Origin: a virus
Direction: 5' to 3' (one strand)
IMG/VR virus record: IMGVR_UViG_3300007541_000003
Location: 1 to 42,201 of that record
Length of the DNA: 42,201 nt
In this document: positions 23,531 through 31,341 of the stretch, one piece after another
Position numbering within the stretch: position 1 is the stretch's first letter
Layout: each line of letters starts with the position of its first letter
Made by a program: the position numbers and the translations under genes
The notes under the pieces: generated by a model
Seen by the model: only the letters and a program-made list of their open reading frames with translations
What the model was told of the DNA's origin: nothing
The model's database searches: none

Positions 23531-24378
23531 ACGTGGCAACCCTAGTGCTGACCAACGAAGTGTACGACCGCATTACCGAGTACGTGCGACTCATCGACGC
23601 CGAGATCGGAATGTTCGGCTACGTGACAATGCGAGACGGTGACTTCTACGTGGACGATGTGTTCCTCGTGGAGCAGACTGTCACCGGTGCGTCGGTGGAC
23701 TTCGCCGACGAAGGCTTGGAGTACGCAATCCAGCGTGCGATCAAGGACGAACGCATCAGCGACCTGATGTTCTGCTGTCACTCACACGTCAATATGGGAG
23801 CTTTCTGGTCCCAAACTGACGAGGATATGATCGAGGGGATGAACAACGGGATGACCCCGTATCTCGTCTCCCTCGTGATCAACAAGAAGGGCGAGACGGA
23901 GCAGCGGGTTGACTTCTACAATCCCGCCGGTCCTCTCGGTGACTTCACGTCGCAGGTCCGATACGACCTCGACCTTCGGGTCGAACGCGAGGACGACGAC
24001 GTGATCCTGGACGAGATCGACCGCCTCGTCAAGCGTCGGTTCTCACCTGTGGCGCGTAGCAAGGGCAAGCGGTCCATCTACGACGACTACTCGTGGGGTG
24101 CGTCGATGGGTGGTGTGTCGATGGGTGACGATTGGTTCCTACCAAGCCAAACGTCCAACCTGTTGACGTCAGCTGACGTGACGACTGACGACGACATCGT
24201 CGCCACGGTTCACACGACCAACGCTGCCGGTGACGTCATCGGCACCGAACACGTCCCGATTCAGGAGCTTACCGACGACGAGTTGGAGCGCCTGTTTCTC
24301 GATCCGCGAGACGAGGCGCTGGTGGATGCGTTCACCGACCCTCGTAGTGACAAGACCAACCGGAAGGAGAGCAAGTGA
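23527..24378 (+). CDS. JAB/JAMM-family metalloprotease, deubiquitinase-like (283 aa)
   Basis: All residues of the JAMM zinc site are present and correctly spaced: Glu26 in DAEIGMFGYV, then CHSHVNMGAFWSQTD with His85, His87, Ser95 and Asp98 (H-x-H-x7-S-x2-D). Enzymes with this motif cut isopeptide or peptide bonds after the C-terminal Gly of ubiquitin-like proteins, removing or maturing the modifier. The first 140 residues form the MPN domain. The rest (helical, then Gly/Met-rich around residue 195, acidic at the end) is unassigned. The GTG start overlaps the E2-like stop; a GTG two codons later is also possible. The modifier already ends in Gly, so release of conjugates is a more likely job than trimming. 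Confidence 0.88.
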   Translation: MNVATLVLTNEVYDRITEYVRLIDAEIGMFGYVTMRDGDFYVDDVFLVEQTVTGASVDFADEGLEYAIQRAIKDERISDLMFCCHSHVNMGAFWSQTDEDMIEGMNNGMTPYLVSLVINKKGETEQRVDFYNPAGPLGDFTSQVRYDLDLRVEREDDDVILDEIDRLVKRRFSPVARSKGKRSIYDDYSWGASMGGVSMGDDWFLPSQTSNLLTSADVTTDDDIVATVHTTNAAGDVIGTEHVPIQELTDDELERLFLDPRDEALVDAFTDPRSDKTNRKESK

Positions 24379-25058
24379 GCACCGTTACGTACACGCGACA
24401 GCTGGGATTCTTCGACCCTGCCGACCACGCGTCGGCAGCCGTGTCGGTAATCGGGCTCGGCGGGATTGGCAGCTTTGCTGCCGTCTCGCTGGCGAAACTC
24501 GGCGTCCCGAGGTTGACGCTCGTGGACTTCGACTCGGTCGAAGCGCACAACGTACCGAATCAGTTCTACTCGACTGACGCGATCGGTAGTACCAAAGCCG
24601 AAGCGATCGGCGCTACGTGTCGAGACTTCGGCGGCATCGAACCGAACGTACTCGTCGGCAAGATGGGCGCCGACGGACTCGACGAGTGGGAGCCAACCGA
24701 GGTCGTCGTGAGCGGCCTCGACTCGATGGCCGCACGTTCCGACGTGTGGGCCAACGTCAAGATGAACCCTCGAATCAAGATGTACCTTGACGCGAGGATC
24801 GCCGGTCAGCTCATCGTGATCTACGCCGTCAACCCGATGAACCTCGACGACCTGGACGCGTACGAGCGTACTCTCCACTCCGACGACGAAGCGATGCCAG
24901 CGGCGTGTACCGAACGCGGCGTGATCGACGTCGGGATGGTCGTCGGCGGTCTGCTGACGCGCCTCGTACGAGCGCACTTCGGCAACGACGACGTCGAACC
25001 GGTGACCGTAATGAACCTGTCATCGCTGACGCTGAACCGCGGGGGGTGGGTACTGTGA
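24375..25058 (+). CDS. ThiF/E1-like adenylating enzyme (227 aa)
   Basis: The Rossmann nucleotide loop is GLGGIGS at residues 27-33, followed by an acidic DFDSVEAHNVPNQ (Asp51, Asp53) and STKAEA, the usual ThiF/MoeB/E1 landmarks. A second half carries GLDSMAAR and PAACTERGVIDVGMVVGG, with Cys178 as the candidate thioester residue. At 227 residues it is a minimal enzyme of roughly ThiF/MoeB size, without extra C-terminal domains. It should adenylate the C-terminal Gly of the modifier at 21291-21542 and hand it to Cys379 of the E2-like protein. The GTG start overlaps the JAB stop by four bases. Sulfur transfer is an alternative reading, but the neighbouring E2-like and JAB genes argue for conjugation. 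Confidence 0.88.
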   Translation: MSTVTYTRQLGFFDPADHASAAVSVIGLGGIGSFAAVSLAKLGVPRLTLVDFDSVEAHNVPNQFYSTDAIGSTKAEAIGATCRDFGGIEPNVLVGKMGADGLDEWEPTEVVVSGLDSMAARSDVWANVKMNPRIKMYLDARIAGQLIVIYAVNPMNLDDLDAYERTLHSDDEAMPAACTERGVIDVGMVVGGLLTRLVRAHFGNDDVEPVTVMNLSSLTLNRGGWVL

Positions 25059-25615
25059 GCAACGAACCTACTTCGACACGTCGGCAGTGTATCCATTGTC
25101 GCCGTCCCGTAATGTGGAATCGGCGTCAATGCCGTGCCCACCAACGGATGACGGTGTGGGATGAACACTACGCGGGGCGTCACGGCACCGATGGCTACGG
25201 CTGTCCCGAGTGCGGCCACGGCACCGCTGAGATCACGTTTGACACGTACTTTACTCCGTTCGGTGCCGATTCTGCCGATTCACTCGAACGCGTGAGGTGC
25301 GCTACGTTCACGACCGACATCAGCGAACACGAACACGAGGGTTCATACCTCAGCCTGTACATCGACGCTGATTGGGGTCGGGACAGGGTCGCCGTTGCTG
25401 TACGTGAGTGGATGACTTACGGGAGTAACACCGGAGTACCGTGGCCGTTCGTTGACTCGAACGGTAACGAGATCGGTAGAGAACGCAGCCCTGACATATT
25501 CAGCACTAGCGACGCCGAGATCGAGCGAGTCATTGACGAGTTGTGGGAAAACCGTGAAGCTATCGAGTACCGATGCTCGTACTGCGAAGCTCTCGTCATC
25601 GAGTTGGAGTGGTGA
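25055..25615 (+). CDS. Zinc-knuckle protein of the ubiquitin-like cassette (186 aa)
   Basis: The GTG at 25055 overlaps the E1-like stop by four bases, so this gene belongs to the enzyme operon. Cys12-x2-Cys15, Cys26-x2-His29 and Cys50-x2-Cys53 form N-terminal zinc ligands in treble-clef-like pairs. A last pair, Cys174-x2-Cys177, lies at the C-terminus. The middle is beta-rich and acidic (HEHEGSYLSLYIDADWGRD). The spacing does not match a classic RING, but zinc-binding treble-clef proteins act as E3-like partners in other prokaryotic ubiquitin-like operons. That role here is inference. The alternative is a general metal-binding or transcription-factor-like protein. Confidence 0.7.
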   Translation: MSNEPTSTRRQCIHCRRPVMWNRRQCRAHQRMTVWDEHYAGRHGTDGYGCPECGHGTAEITFDTYFTPFGADSADSLERVRCATFTTDISEHEHEGSYLSLYIDADWGRDRVAVAVREWMTYGSNTGVPWPFVDSNGNEIGRERSPDIFSTSDAEIERVIDELWENREAIEYRCSYCEALVIELEW

Positions 25616-25617
25616 CG

Positions 25618-25884
25618 ATGGACGACTCGTTGGAATACCTCGACGGACCCGGCTTTGTCGAGTGGGTGATGCGTCGTCGGCCCGACCTCGACGGCAAGCT
25701 ACGTGTCATCCTGGGCGATTCGCAGGCGCGTAACTTCGGCCGCTGGCGACACGGCGACAAGGTCAGTCTCCAACAGGCCGATCGTCTTTGCTGCGACTTG
25801 TATCTCCATATCAACGAGATACCGGACGAGCTTTGGGTCGAAGCTCCGGCCCGAGGCGGCACGCGTAAAGCGGCTAGTTGCTAA
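25618..25884 (+). CDS. Small DNA-binding-like protein at the end of the cassette (88 aa)
   Basis: The ATG at 25618 lies two bases past the stop of the zinc-knuckle gene. The helical sequence (GFVEWVMRRRPDLDGKLRVI, RNFGRWRHGDKVSLQQADRL) resembles a helix-turn-helix with a recognition helix near RWRHGDKVSLQQADRLCCDL, similar to small phage MerR/Xre-like or excisionase-like proteins. No close family can be named. It could regulate the cassette or the replication genes just downstream. Confidence 0.6.
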   Translation: MDDSLEYLDGPGFVEWVMRRRPDLDGKLRVILGDSQARNFGRWRHGDKVSLQQADRLCCDLYLHINEIPDELWVEAPARGGTRKAASC

Positions 25885-25887
25885 GCT
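25879..25887 (+). promoter_or_regulatory. Extended -10 promoter candidate before the TOPRIM-ATPase gene
   Basis: TGCTAAGCT (extended TGC plus TAAGCT -10) lies about 12 bases before the ATG at 25900. Transcription from it would give an almost leaderless message, which is common in actinobacteria. No -35 box is evident and the ribosome site is poor, which agrees with leaderless start. Confidence 0.4.
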
Positions 25888-25899
25888 GGGCAATCGCAG

Positions 25900-27342
25900 A
25901 TGGGTGAGAGCAACGGCACGTGGGGGAGTTTGGTCGAGCACGACGAGGATGCTGCGGCCACGTGGGACACGTACGCCCCGCTCCCCGACCCCGGTGAGAA
26001 CCCGGTGCTGGACGCGTTCTGCCGCCGCAAGCGGTTGACGATTCCTGCGCTGGTCAGGGTCGGCGCGAAGCTGGCCGATGACCACGTGCTCGCGTTTGGC
26101 TACGACCGGGCGATCAAGTACCGGGATATGAACGACGGCCGCCGCTGGTCACGTATCGGTTCGACCTTCCCGACCCTCAAACTCGTGCGCGCAGGGCTGG
26201 ACCCGACGCCTCGGGTCGTCGTTTGCGAAGGCGAGACGGACGGCGCCCGTCTCACGGCTGCCTACGATTGCGACGTCGCGATCCTCCCGGCCGGTGCTCG
26301 GGCGATCACGTCGGCATACGTCGATCAGCTCCGCCCGTACCTGGACGTGCTGGTCGGGCTGGACGATGACGAGGCTGGTCACGCAGGACGGGACAAGCTG
26401 CTGTCGGCGCTGCCGCAGGCCCGTGAGTTTCGACCGGAGGGCGGCGACGATTGGTGCGGCACCGAAGACGACGGGCTGCCCACGCTGCCCACGGACGTGC
26501 CCGAAAACGACGGGCTGCCCACGCTGGTCGTACCGGCAGGCGAGATGCTGGTTATGGAAGTCCCGGAGATTTCTTCGTGGTTCGAGCACGACATTCTGCC
26601 GGTCGGCGGCTCGCTCGTCGTACACGGTTGGGTCAAGTCGTTCAAGTCTTTCCTCACGTTCGACATGCTGTCCTCGCTGGCCCAGGGCGTGCCGTGGTGC
26701 GAGTTCGCACCGACGGAGGAACCTTGCCGGACGCTGGTCGTTCAGTACGAGGTGCCGTGGCAGTACTACCGGGACCGGGTTGCGACCCTGCGGGAGAACG
26801 CCAAGCACCCCGAGCTGTTCGACGAGCACTTCTTCACGTACTCACCGCTGGTCAGGCCGCAGCTGGTCGCAGGCAACACGCAGCAGGAGGACGCCTTTCT
26901 GCGTGAGATCGAAGGCGCGGGGATTCAGGTCGTCCTATTCGACCCTCTCAGACGAATGGCTGGTCACGCCGATCTCAACGCAGAGAACGAGATTCGCAAG
27001 CTGCTGGGCTTCTTCGAGCGGATCAACAACTTGGGTATCACGGTCGTCTACACGCACCACGACAGCAAGGACTCGGCCCGGTCACGAGGCGGCGACGCCC
27101 TGGGCATGACCGGGTCAGGCGCTATCGCCGGTGACCCGGACTCGATCGTCTCGATTGCTCTTCCGCCCGGCGACACCTGGGGCGAATCAACCCGCCGCAA
27201 TCTTCACTTCACGCTTCGCAACTCGCCAGCCATCGGCAGCCGGTCAATGGCGATTCACGAGTCCGGCTACCTGACCTATTCGACCGAAGCCTACGGAGAC
27301 TTCTCGACTGATAGCGATGACCAAGACCTTCCCCCGATCTAA
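25900..27342 (+). CDS. TOPRIM-ATPase replication protein, primase/helicase-like (480 aa)
   Basis: The N-terminal third has a TOPRIM domain: VVVCEGETDGARL (catalytic Glu near residue 110) and VLVGLDDDEAGHAG (DxD motif). A linker contains the duplicated phrase DDGLPTL/ENDGLPTL, encoded by a DNA repeat. The C-terminal RecA-like ATPase has a modified Walker A, GWVKSFKS near residues 240-247, and a Walker B VVLFDPLRRM. HHDSKDSARSRGGDALGMTG follows, which fits the RepA/DnaB-like AAA_25 type. No zinc-finger primase domain is present, so priming may depend on another protein. The enzyme probably loads or drives the replication fork with the family A polymerase. Confidence 0.75.
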   Translation: MGESNGTWGSLVEHDEDAAATWDTYAPLPDPGENPVLDAFCRRKRLTIPALVRVGAKLADDHVLAFGYDRAIKYRDMNDGRRWSRIGSTFPTLKLVRAGLDPTPRVVVCEGETDGARLTAAYDCDVAILPAGARAITSAYVDQLRPYLDVLVGLDDDEAGHAGRDKLLSALPQAREFRPEGGDDWCGTEDDGLPTLPTDVPENDGLPTLVVPAGEMLVMEVPEISSWFEHDILPVGGSLVVHGWVKSFKSFLTFDMLSSLAQGVPWCEFAPTEEPCRTLVVQYEVPWQYYRDRVATLRENAKHPELFDEHFFTYSPLVRPQLVAGNTQQEDAFLREIEGAGIQVVLFDPLRRMAGHADLNAENEIRKLLGFFERINNLGITVVYTHHDSKDSARSRGGDALGMTGSGAIAGDPDSIVSIALPPGDTWGESTRRNLHFTLRNSPAIGSRSMAIHESGYLTYSTEAYGDFSTDSDDQDLPPI

Positions 27343-27345
27343 CCC

Positions 27346-27425
27346 GATTCACCCTTTACCCCTACCTAAGCCCTCCCCCACCGAATCGTTCTACGAACGA
27401 TTCGGGGGTTGGGGGTGGCAAAGGT
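27346..27425 (+). repeat. C-rich / hairpin / G-rich element, copy 2
   Basis: It begins GATTCACCCTTTACCC four bases past the TOPRIM-ATPase stop and continues AAGCCCTCCCCCACC. It then forms a perfect 11-bp hairpin (27381-27391 with 27395-27405, 3-base loop) and ends in GGGGGTTGGGGGTGG. The order of parts matches copy 1 at 17541-17624, though the stem bases differ. It may end the upstream transcript, hold a protein site, or both. Confidence 0.7.
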
Positions 27426-27447
27426 GGGCTTTCTGAAAGGAGCAGCG

Positions 27448-27663
27448 ATGAAGTACCAAGCAGTCGCCTACCTCGCCAACAAGCACGGCAGGAGCGACGA
27501 CGCAGTAGCCAACTCACGGCTGATGGAGTCCGTGTCCGCAGCGTTGACCGATGTGGCCGACTCGATCCAGCCTGTGCTCAACCTGGCGCAAGAGCAGACC
27601 GGGAATCCCGGCGACCTCTTTGCCGTCATTGAGATCAAGACCAACAACACGAAGGAGAACTGA
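27448..27663 (+). CDS. Small acidic-helical protein (71 aa)
   Basis: No family is recognised. The ATG at 27448 follows AAAGGAG; earlier in-frame starts would lie in the repeat element. The sequence is helical (DDAVANSRLMESVSAALTDVADSIQPVLNLA) with a C-terminal strand (LFAVIEIKTNN). Three small genes follow each other here in a compact unit ahead of the SNF2 gene. Confidence 0.6.
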   Translation: MKYQAVAYLANKHGRSDDAVANSRLMESVSAALTDVADSIQPVLNLAQEQTGNPGDLFAVIEIKTNNTKEN

Positions 27664-27664
27664 C

Positions 27665-27820
27665 ATGGGACCGGAGTGGTGGACCGAGGCATACCTGTGG
27701 CTGGAAGAGGCTGACCCTGAGTTCAGCGACCTGCCCGACGAAGAGCAGCACGAGCGCATCCTTGACGCGATGCGCGCCTCAGCTGAGGCTTACCTCGACA
27801 TGGAGAAGGAGGGCTCATGA
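27665..27820 (+). CDS. Very small acidic protein (51 aa)
   Basis: It begins one base past the previous stop region, with AAGGAG eight bases upstream. It is Trp/Glu-rich and helical (EWWTEAYLWLEEADPEFSDL, EEQHERILDAMRASAEAYLD). Its stop overlaps the next start by four bases (ATGA). Function unknown; tight packing and ribosome site support it as real. Confidence 0.6.
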   Translation: MGPEWWTEAYLWLEEADPEFSDLPDEEQHERILDAMRASAEAYLDMEKEGS

Positions 27821-28050
27821 TCTCGGTTTCACGAGACGCGATGGAGCGTGCGGTCATCTATCTGGCCGCCGACCTCAGCAACGGTGGTCCGTGGTGGCTG
27901 GGCTGGGACGAAGAACAGGACGGCCCCGACCCCGACCGGAAGGCGATACTCGAAGTCATCGCCGCTATCCGGCAGGCGTTGGAAGACGGCGAGCAACTCG
28001 TCATGCCTGACGGCAAGGCCGTGCGCGTCCATCTTCCAGACCTGGGCTAA
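27817..28050 (+). CDS. Small protein (77 aa)
   Basis: The ATG overlaps the previous stop (ATGA). The sequence is helix-rich at the start (SRDAMERAVIYLAADLSNG) and ends with a beta-like stretch (QLVMPDGKAVRVHLPDLG). No family is recognised. It precedes the SNF2 gene by a gap of about 20 bases. Confidence 0.6.
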   Translation: MISVSRDAMERAVIYLAADLSNGGPWWLGWDEEQDGPDPDRKAILEVIAAIRQALEDGEQLVMPDGKAVRVHLPDLG

Positions 28051-28069
28051 GTCCGGTTTGCCAAGTATC

Positions 28070-29749
28070 GTGTATGCTGTGCAAACTACGGCGGAGCTAC
28101 GGACAGAGCAGATCAAGCTGACCGACAGCTATGCGAAGGCCAAGATGGCCCGAGCGATTCCCGGTGCCGTGTGGGACCGGGACGAGCGGTATTGGGTACT
28201 GCCGGTCGAAGCGATCACGCCTCGGACAGCAGCCGTCACCCTCAAACTGTTCCCGTCACTCGGCTTAGAGTGGCCGGAACTCGTCGAGGCCCGTGATGCG
28301 CTCGCGGCCGGTGTACGTCCGTTCGATAACGCGACCCCTTTTGCGACCCCGATTCAGGCACCGCTGGTTCAGGAGCGGTTGGCCGACGAGGGCGGAGGGC
28401 TGTTCGAGTTTCAGTCGCTTGACCTGGGCTACCTCCAAGCTGTCCTTGCGGAACACGGCGGGGCGTACCTGGGCTGGGAGCGTGGGCTGGGCAAGACGCT
28501 GGGAGCGTGTGCGTTGATCGACGCCACCGATGCGAAGCGTGTGCTGGTCGTAGCACCGAACACCGCAAAGGGTCCGGTGTGGGAGCCGGAGCTTGCCCGT
28601 TTTCTTCCGAAGCACAAAGTCATTGTGCTGCCTAACGCCAAAGCCAAGCGCGAACGCACGCTGCAATACGTTCGCGAAGAGTCTCCCGAGCCGTTCGTGC
28701 TGGTTGTTCACTACGAGCAGCTCGCAATCATCGGCGGCAAAGACGGTCGGGGCTGGAACAAGTTCGGCGTGTGGGACATGGTCGTAGCTGACGAGGTTCA
28801 TCGCATCAAGAACCCGAAAGCGAAGATGAGTCGCGCGATCAAGAAGGTGCCGACCAAGATGAAGCTCGCGCTGTCGGGTTCGATCATCGAGAACCACGCC
28901 GAAGAGCTGTTTAGCGTTCTCCAATGGCTGTTCCCCGATCGTTACCGCTCACGCTGGCGCGATTGGAACGACCGCTACCTGGACTACACCGAGGGCGGCT
29001 TCGGCAAAGTCTTTGTCGGCATCAAGCTCGACAAGCTGACTGACTTACAGGAAGAGCTCGGCGTCTTCATGGTCTACCGCCGCAAGGAGGACGAGCTTGA
29101 CCTTCCGACCCGCACCGATCAGACCCTTTTTGTGCCTCTGTCGCCGAAGCAGCGCGAGGTCTACACGCAGCTGGTTCAGACGTGCATGGCGCAGCTCCCC
29201 GATGAGTCGATCGTCAAGGCGGCGGACGGCCTAGCCATGCTTACGAAGTTGCGCCAGGTCGCAACGGGGCTTGACCTCTTGGCTGACGAGATTGCCGATT
29301 CCTCGAAGCTCGATCTTGCGGTAGACCTGATCAACGACGCCGAGGACGAGGCTTTCGTTGTGTTCTGCTGGTACAAGGCCACCGCTTACGCGCTTGCTGA
29401 GCGGCTCGGCGAAGATGCCTTCGTCGTTACCGGCAACGTCAAGCACGAAGACCGCACCGACATGATCGCCCGATTCCAGAATGGCGAGGGCCGGGTGTTT
29501 ATCGGCACTCTGAGCACGCTAGGCGAAAGCGTCAACTTGCAGCGCGCAAGTCAGGCCATTCTTTTAGACCGGTCGTGGAACCCGGCGACTAACACACAGG
29601 CCGAGGACCGAATCTTTCGCATGGGGCAAGACAAGCCTGTCACGATTACTCACATCATCGCCAAAGACACGGTAGACGAGCATCGAGTACTGCCCACCAT
29701 CACTAACAAGGAAGCGTTGCGGAACATGATCCTGGGGATTCGACAATGA
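28070..29749 (+). CDS. SNF2-family DNA-dependent ATPase (about 559 aa)
   Basis: The two RecA-like lobes of SNF2 are clear. Motif I is WERGLGKTLGACALI. Motif II is VADEVHRIKNPKAK, a DEVH box in the SNF2 DEAH position. Motif III is LALSGSIIENHAEELFSVLQ. The C-terminal lobe has FVVFCWYKATAYALAERLG, the segment LSTLGESVNLQRASQAILLD, and arginine-finger motif VI AEDRIFRMGQ. The N-terminus (PGAVWDRDERYWVLP) resembles HARP-like DNA-binding segments. SNF2 enzymes translocate on DNA and remodel protein-DNA complexes; in phages they are common in replication blocks. The start is uncertain: GTG at 28070 gives VYAVQTT, and no strong ribosome site is seen. The TGA overlaps the next ATG by four bases. Confidence 0.85.
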   Translation: MYAVQTTAELRTEQIKLTDSYAKAKMARAIPGAVWDRDERYWVLPVEAITPRTAAVTLKLFPSLGLEWPELVEARDALAAGVRPFDNATPFATPIQAPLVQERLADEGGGLFEFQSLDLGYLQAVLAEHGGAYLGWERGLGKTLGACALIDATDAKRVLVVAPNTAKGPVWEPELARFLPKHKVIVLPNAKAKRERTLQYVREESPEPFVLVVHYEQLAIIGGKDGRGWNKFGVWDMVVADEVHRIKNPKAKMSRAIKKVPTKMKLALSGSIIENHAEELFSVLQWLFPDRYRSRWRDWNDRYLDYTEGGFGKVFVGIKLDKLTDLQEELGVFMVYRRKEDELDLPTRTDQTLFVPLSPKQREVYTQLVQTCMAQLPDESIVKAADGLAMLTKLRQVATGLDLLADEIADSSKLDLAVDLINDAEDEAFVVFCWYKATAYALAERLGEDAFVVTGNVKHEDRTDMIARFQNGEGRVFIGTLSTLGESVNLQRASQAILLDRSWNPATNTQAEDRIFRMGQDKPVTITHIIAKDTVDEHRVLPTITNKEALRNMILGIRQ

Positions 29750-30240
29750 GCGTAGTAGACGCCGTAAGAGAAGCACGTAACGCCCAGGAGGCGATGCTTG
29801 CGCTTGCCGATGCCGTCGAACGGATCGAAGTTATGCTGCGTGAGTTCACCCCTGACAGCGTGTCTGGTGAATGGGAGTCTTGGGAAGCCCCGGCTGAACC
29901 GGAGGGCATCAAAACTGAGACGGGCGCCGACGGCGAGAACGTCGTGGTGCTTCCGACCCCCTCGGCCGAGCAGTACAACGCGCGCTTGACGCTTGCGAAG
30001 AAGCACATGCACTTGGACGAAGCCTTTCCGAAGGTTGACTTTGACCCGATCGAGGTCTACGCCAAAGGCGGCCCGTCGTGGCTGTACATCTACGACCGCG
30101 ATCTTGTGCTTGGCATGAGCGATTCGATCAAGCGTGAGCTGGTGCGTGACCTCATGGCCGACGATCCCGAAGCAGCGTCAGACATGGCGCGCGACATCTT
30201 GAAGGACACCCACGCCAATCCCCCACACTTGGACGTCTGA
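29746..30240 (+). CDS. Unknown acidic protein (164 aa)
   Basis: No family is recognised. Helical N-terminus (DAVREARNAQEAMLALADAVERIEVML), a Pro/Glu-rich linker (residues 38-75), and a C-terminal domain with YAKGGPSWLYIYDRDLVLGM. It overlaps the SNF2 stop by four bases and the tail-collar gene by one base, so it is translated between them. It could be a chaperone or partner of the collar protein, but this is only from position. Confidence 0.6.
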   Translation: MSVVDAVREARNAQEAMLALADAVERIEVMLREFTPDSVSGEWESWEAPAEPEGIKTETGADGENVVVLPTPSAEQYNARLTLAKKHMHLDEAFPKVDFDPIEVYAKGGPSWLYIYDRDLVLGMSDSIKRELVRDLMADDPEAASDMARDILKDTHANPPHLDV

Positions 30241-31295
30241 TGGCTGAGCCAATGAACGAACTCGAAAAGCTGCGCGCCGAAGTTGAGGCGCTCAAAGCTC
30301 GCAAGATCGACGTAGACGATCTGCCGGTCAGGGCGCTGCGGCAGAAGATCATGTTCACCCAGGAGCCGCTCGACTCGCCCGAAGTCTTGATGCCCAGGTC
30401 GGTGACCCGTGACCTGCTTCGGGCCGATCTTGTGGCTCAGATTGACGCAGCGGCCCCGCCTCCTACGGGGGCCATGATGATGTTTGGTGGCGCGTCGGCC
30501 CCGACCGGCTGGCTGCTTTGCGATGGCGCGCCGGTAACGGCCAGCACCTATCCAGCTTTACACGCCCTGCTTGCGGCGGCTGGCTACCCGTACGGCGGCA
30601 GCGGTTCTAGCGCCAACCTCCCTGATCTGCAAGGCCGCATGCCTGTTGGGCTGGGCACGCACGCAAGCGTCAATGCGTTGGGCCTTGATGACGGCACCGT
30701 TCTTGGTAGCCGCCGCCCTGAGCACGCTCACTCTGGCGTCACATCATCTGATGCTACGGGCGCGACTGTTGATTCGGCGACGACGGGGATCAATGTGCTA
30801 CACAATGCCACGGGCCTTACGGTTGTATCGGGCGGAAGCCACTCGCACACGATAACTGACCCCGGCCATGATCATTGGCGGTACGATTCGTCGGTCGGGT
30901 TTTCGCGCGCTGGTTACACGAACGCAGCTGGTTCTCACAGCCACACGACTTACGGCAACCGAGTGAACAATCGCCAGGGAAACCTTTCAGGCGGCGTGAT
31001 TACGCAGATGAATCTGTCCACCGCAGGTAACACCGGTACGACTTCCTCGAACGGCAGCCACAACCACAACCAAGTAACCATTCTTTCGGACACAACGGGC
31101 ATCTCGATCAACACTACGAACAGTAGTCACGGGCATAGCGTCAGCGACCCTGGACACGATCACCAGCTTACAGACCCAGGACACGGGCATACGCTGACTG
31201 ACCCAACCCACGATCACACCGTGTCCGTAGGGTCCGGCGGCGGAACGGCAGACGCCCCGTCTTTCATCGTCGTTCAGTTCATCATCAAGGCTTAG
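30240..31295 (+). CDS. Tail-collar domain protein, possible receptor-binding tip (351 aa)
   Basis: An N-terminal coiled coil (NELEKLRAEVEALKARKI) precedes a Phage_Tail_Collar domain: GAMMMFGGASAPTGWLLCDG, then ALLAAAGYPYGGSGSSANLP and DLQGRMPVGLG. The C-terminal half is rich in His pairs (HSHT, HSGV, HNHN, HGHS, HDHQ, HGHT, HDHT), spaced like the metal-binding HxH repeats of T4 short tail fibres and other trimeric tips. Collar proteins trimerise and touch the host surface. It lies among replication genes, 14-24 kb from the tail cluster and on the opposite strand, which is unusual. No other tail-fibre gene was recognised, so it is the best candidate for receptor binding. Confidence 0.8.
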   Translation: MAEPMNELEKLRAEVEALKARKIDVDDLPVRALRQKIMFTQEPLDSPEVLMPRSVTRDLLRADLVAQIDAAAPPPTGAMMMFGGASAPTGWLLCDGAPVTASTYPALHALLAAAGYPYGGSGSSANLPDLQGRMPVGLGTHASVNALGLDDGTVLGSRRPEHAHSGVTSSDATGATVDSATTGINVLHNATGLTVVSGGSHSHTITDPGHDHWRYDSSVGFSRAGYTNAAGSHSHTTYGNRVNNRQGNLSGGVITQMNLSTAGNTGTTSSNGSHNHNQVTILSDTTGISINTTNSSHGHSVSDPGHDHQLTDPGHGHTLTDPTHDHTVSVGSGGGTADAPSFIVVQFIIKA

Positions 31296-31341
31296 ACACT
31301 TACCACCCAAGAAGAACAACACGCAACACTAGGAGAACCAA

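Noticed and set aside
24261-24977. Minus-strand open frame of about 238 codons across the E1-like gene
   Set aside because: It is antisense to the E1-like gene with all its motifs, and shows no motif of its own.
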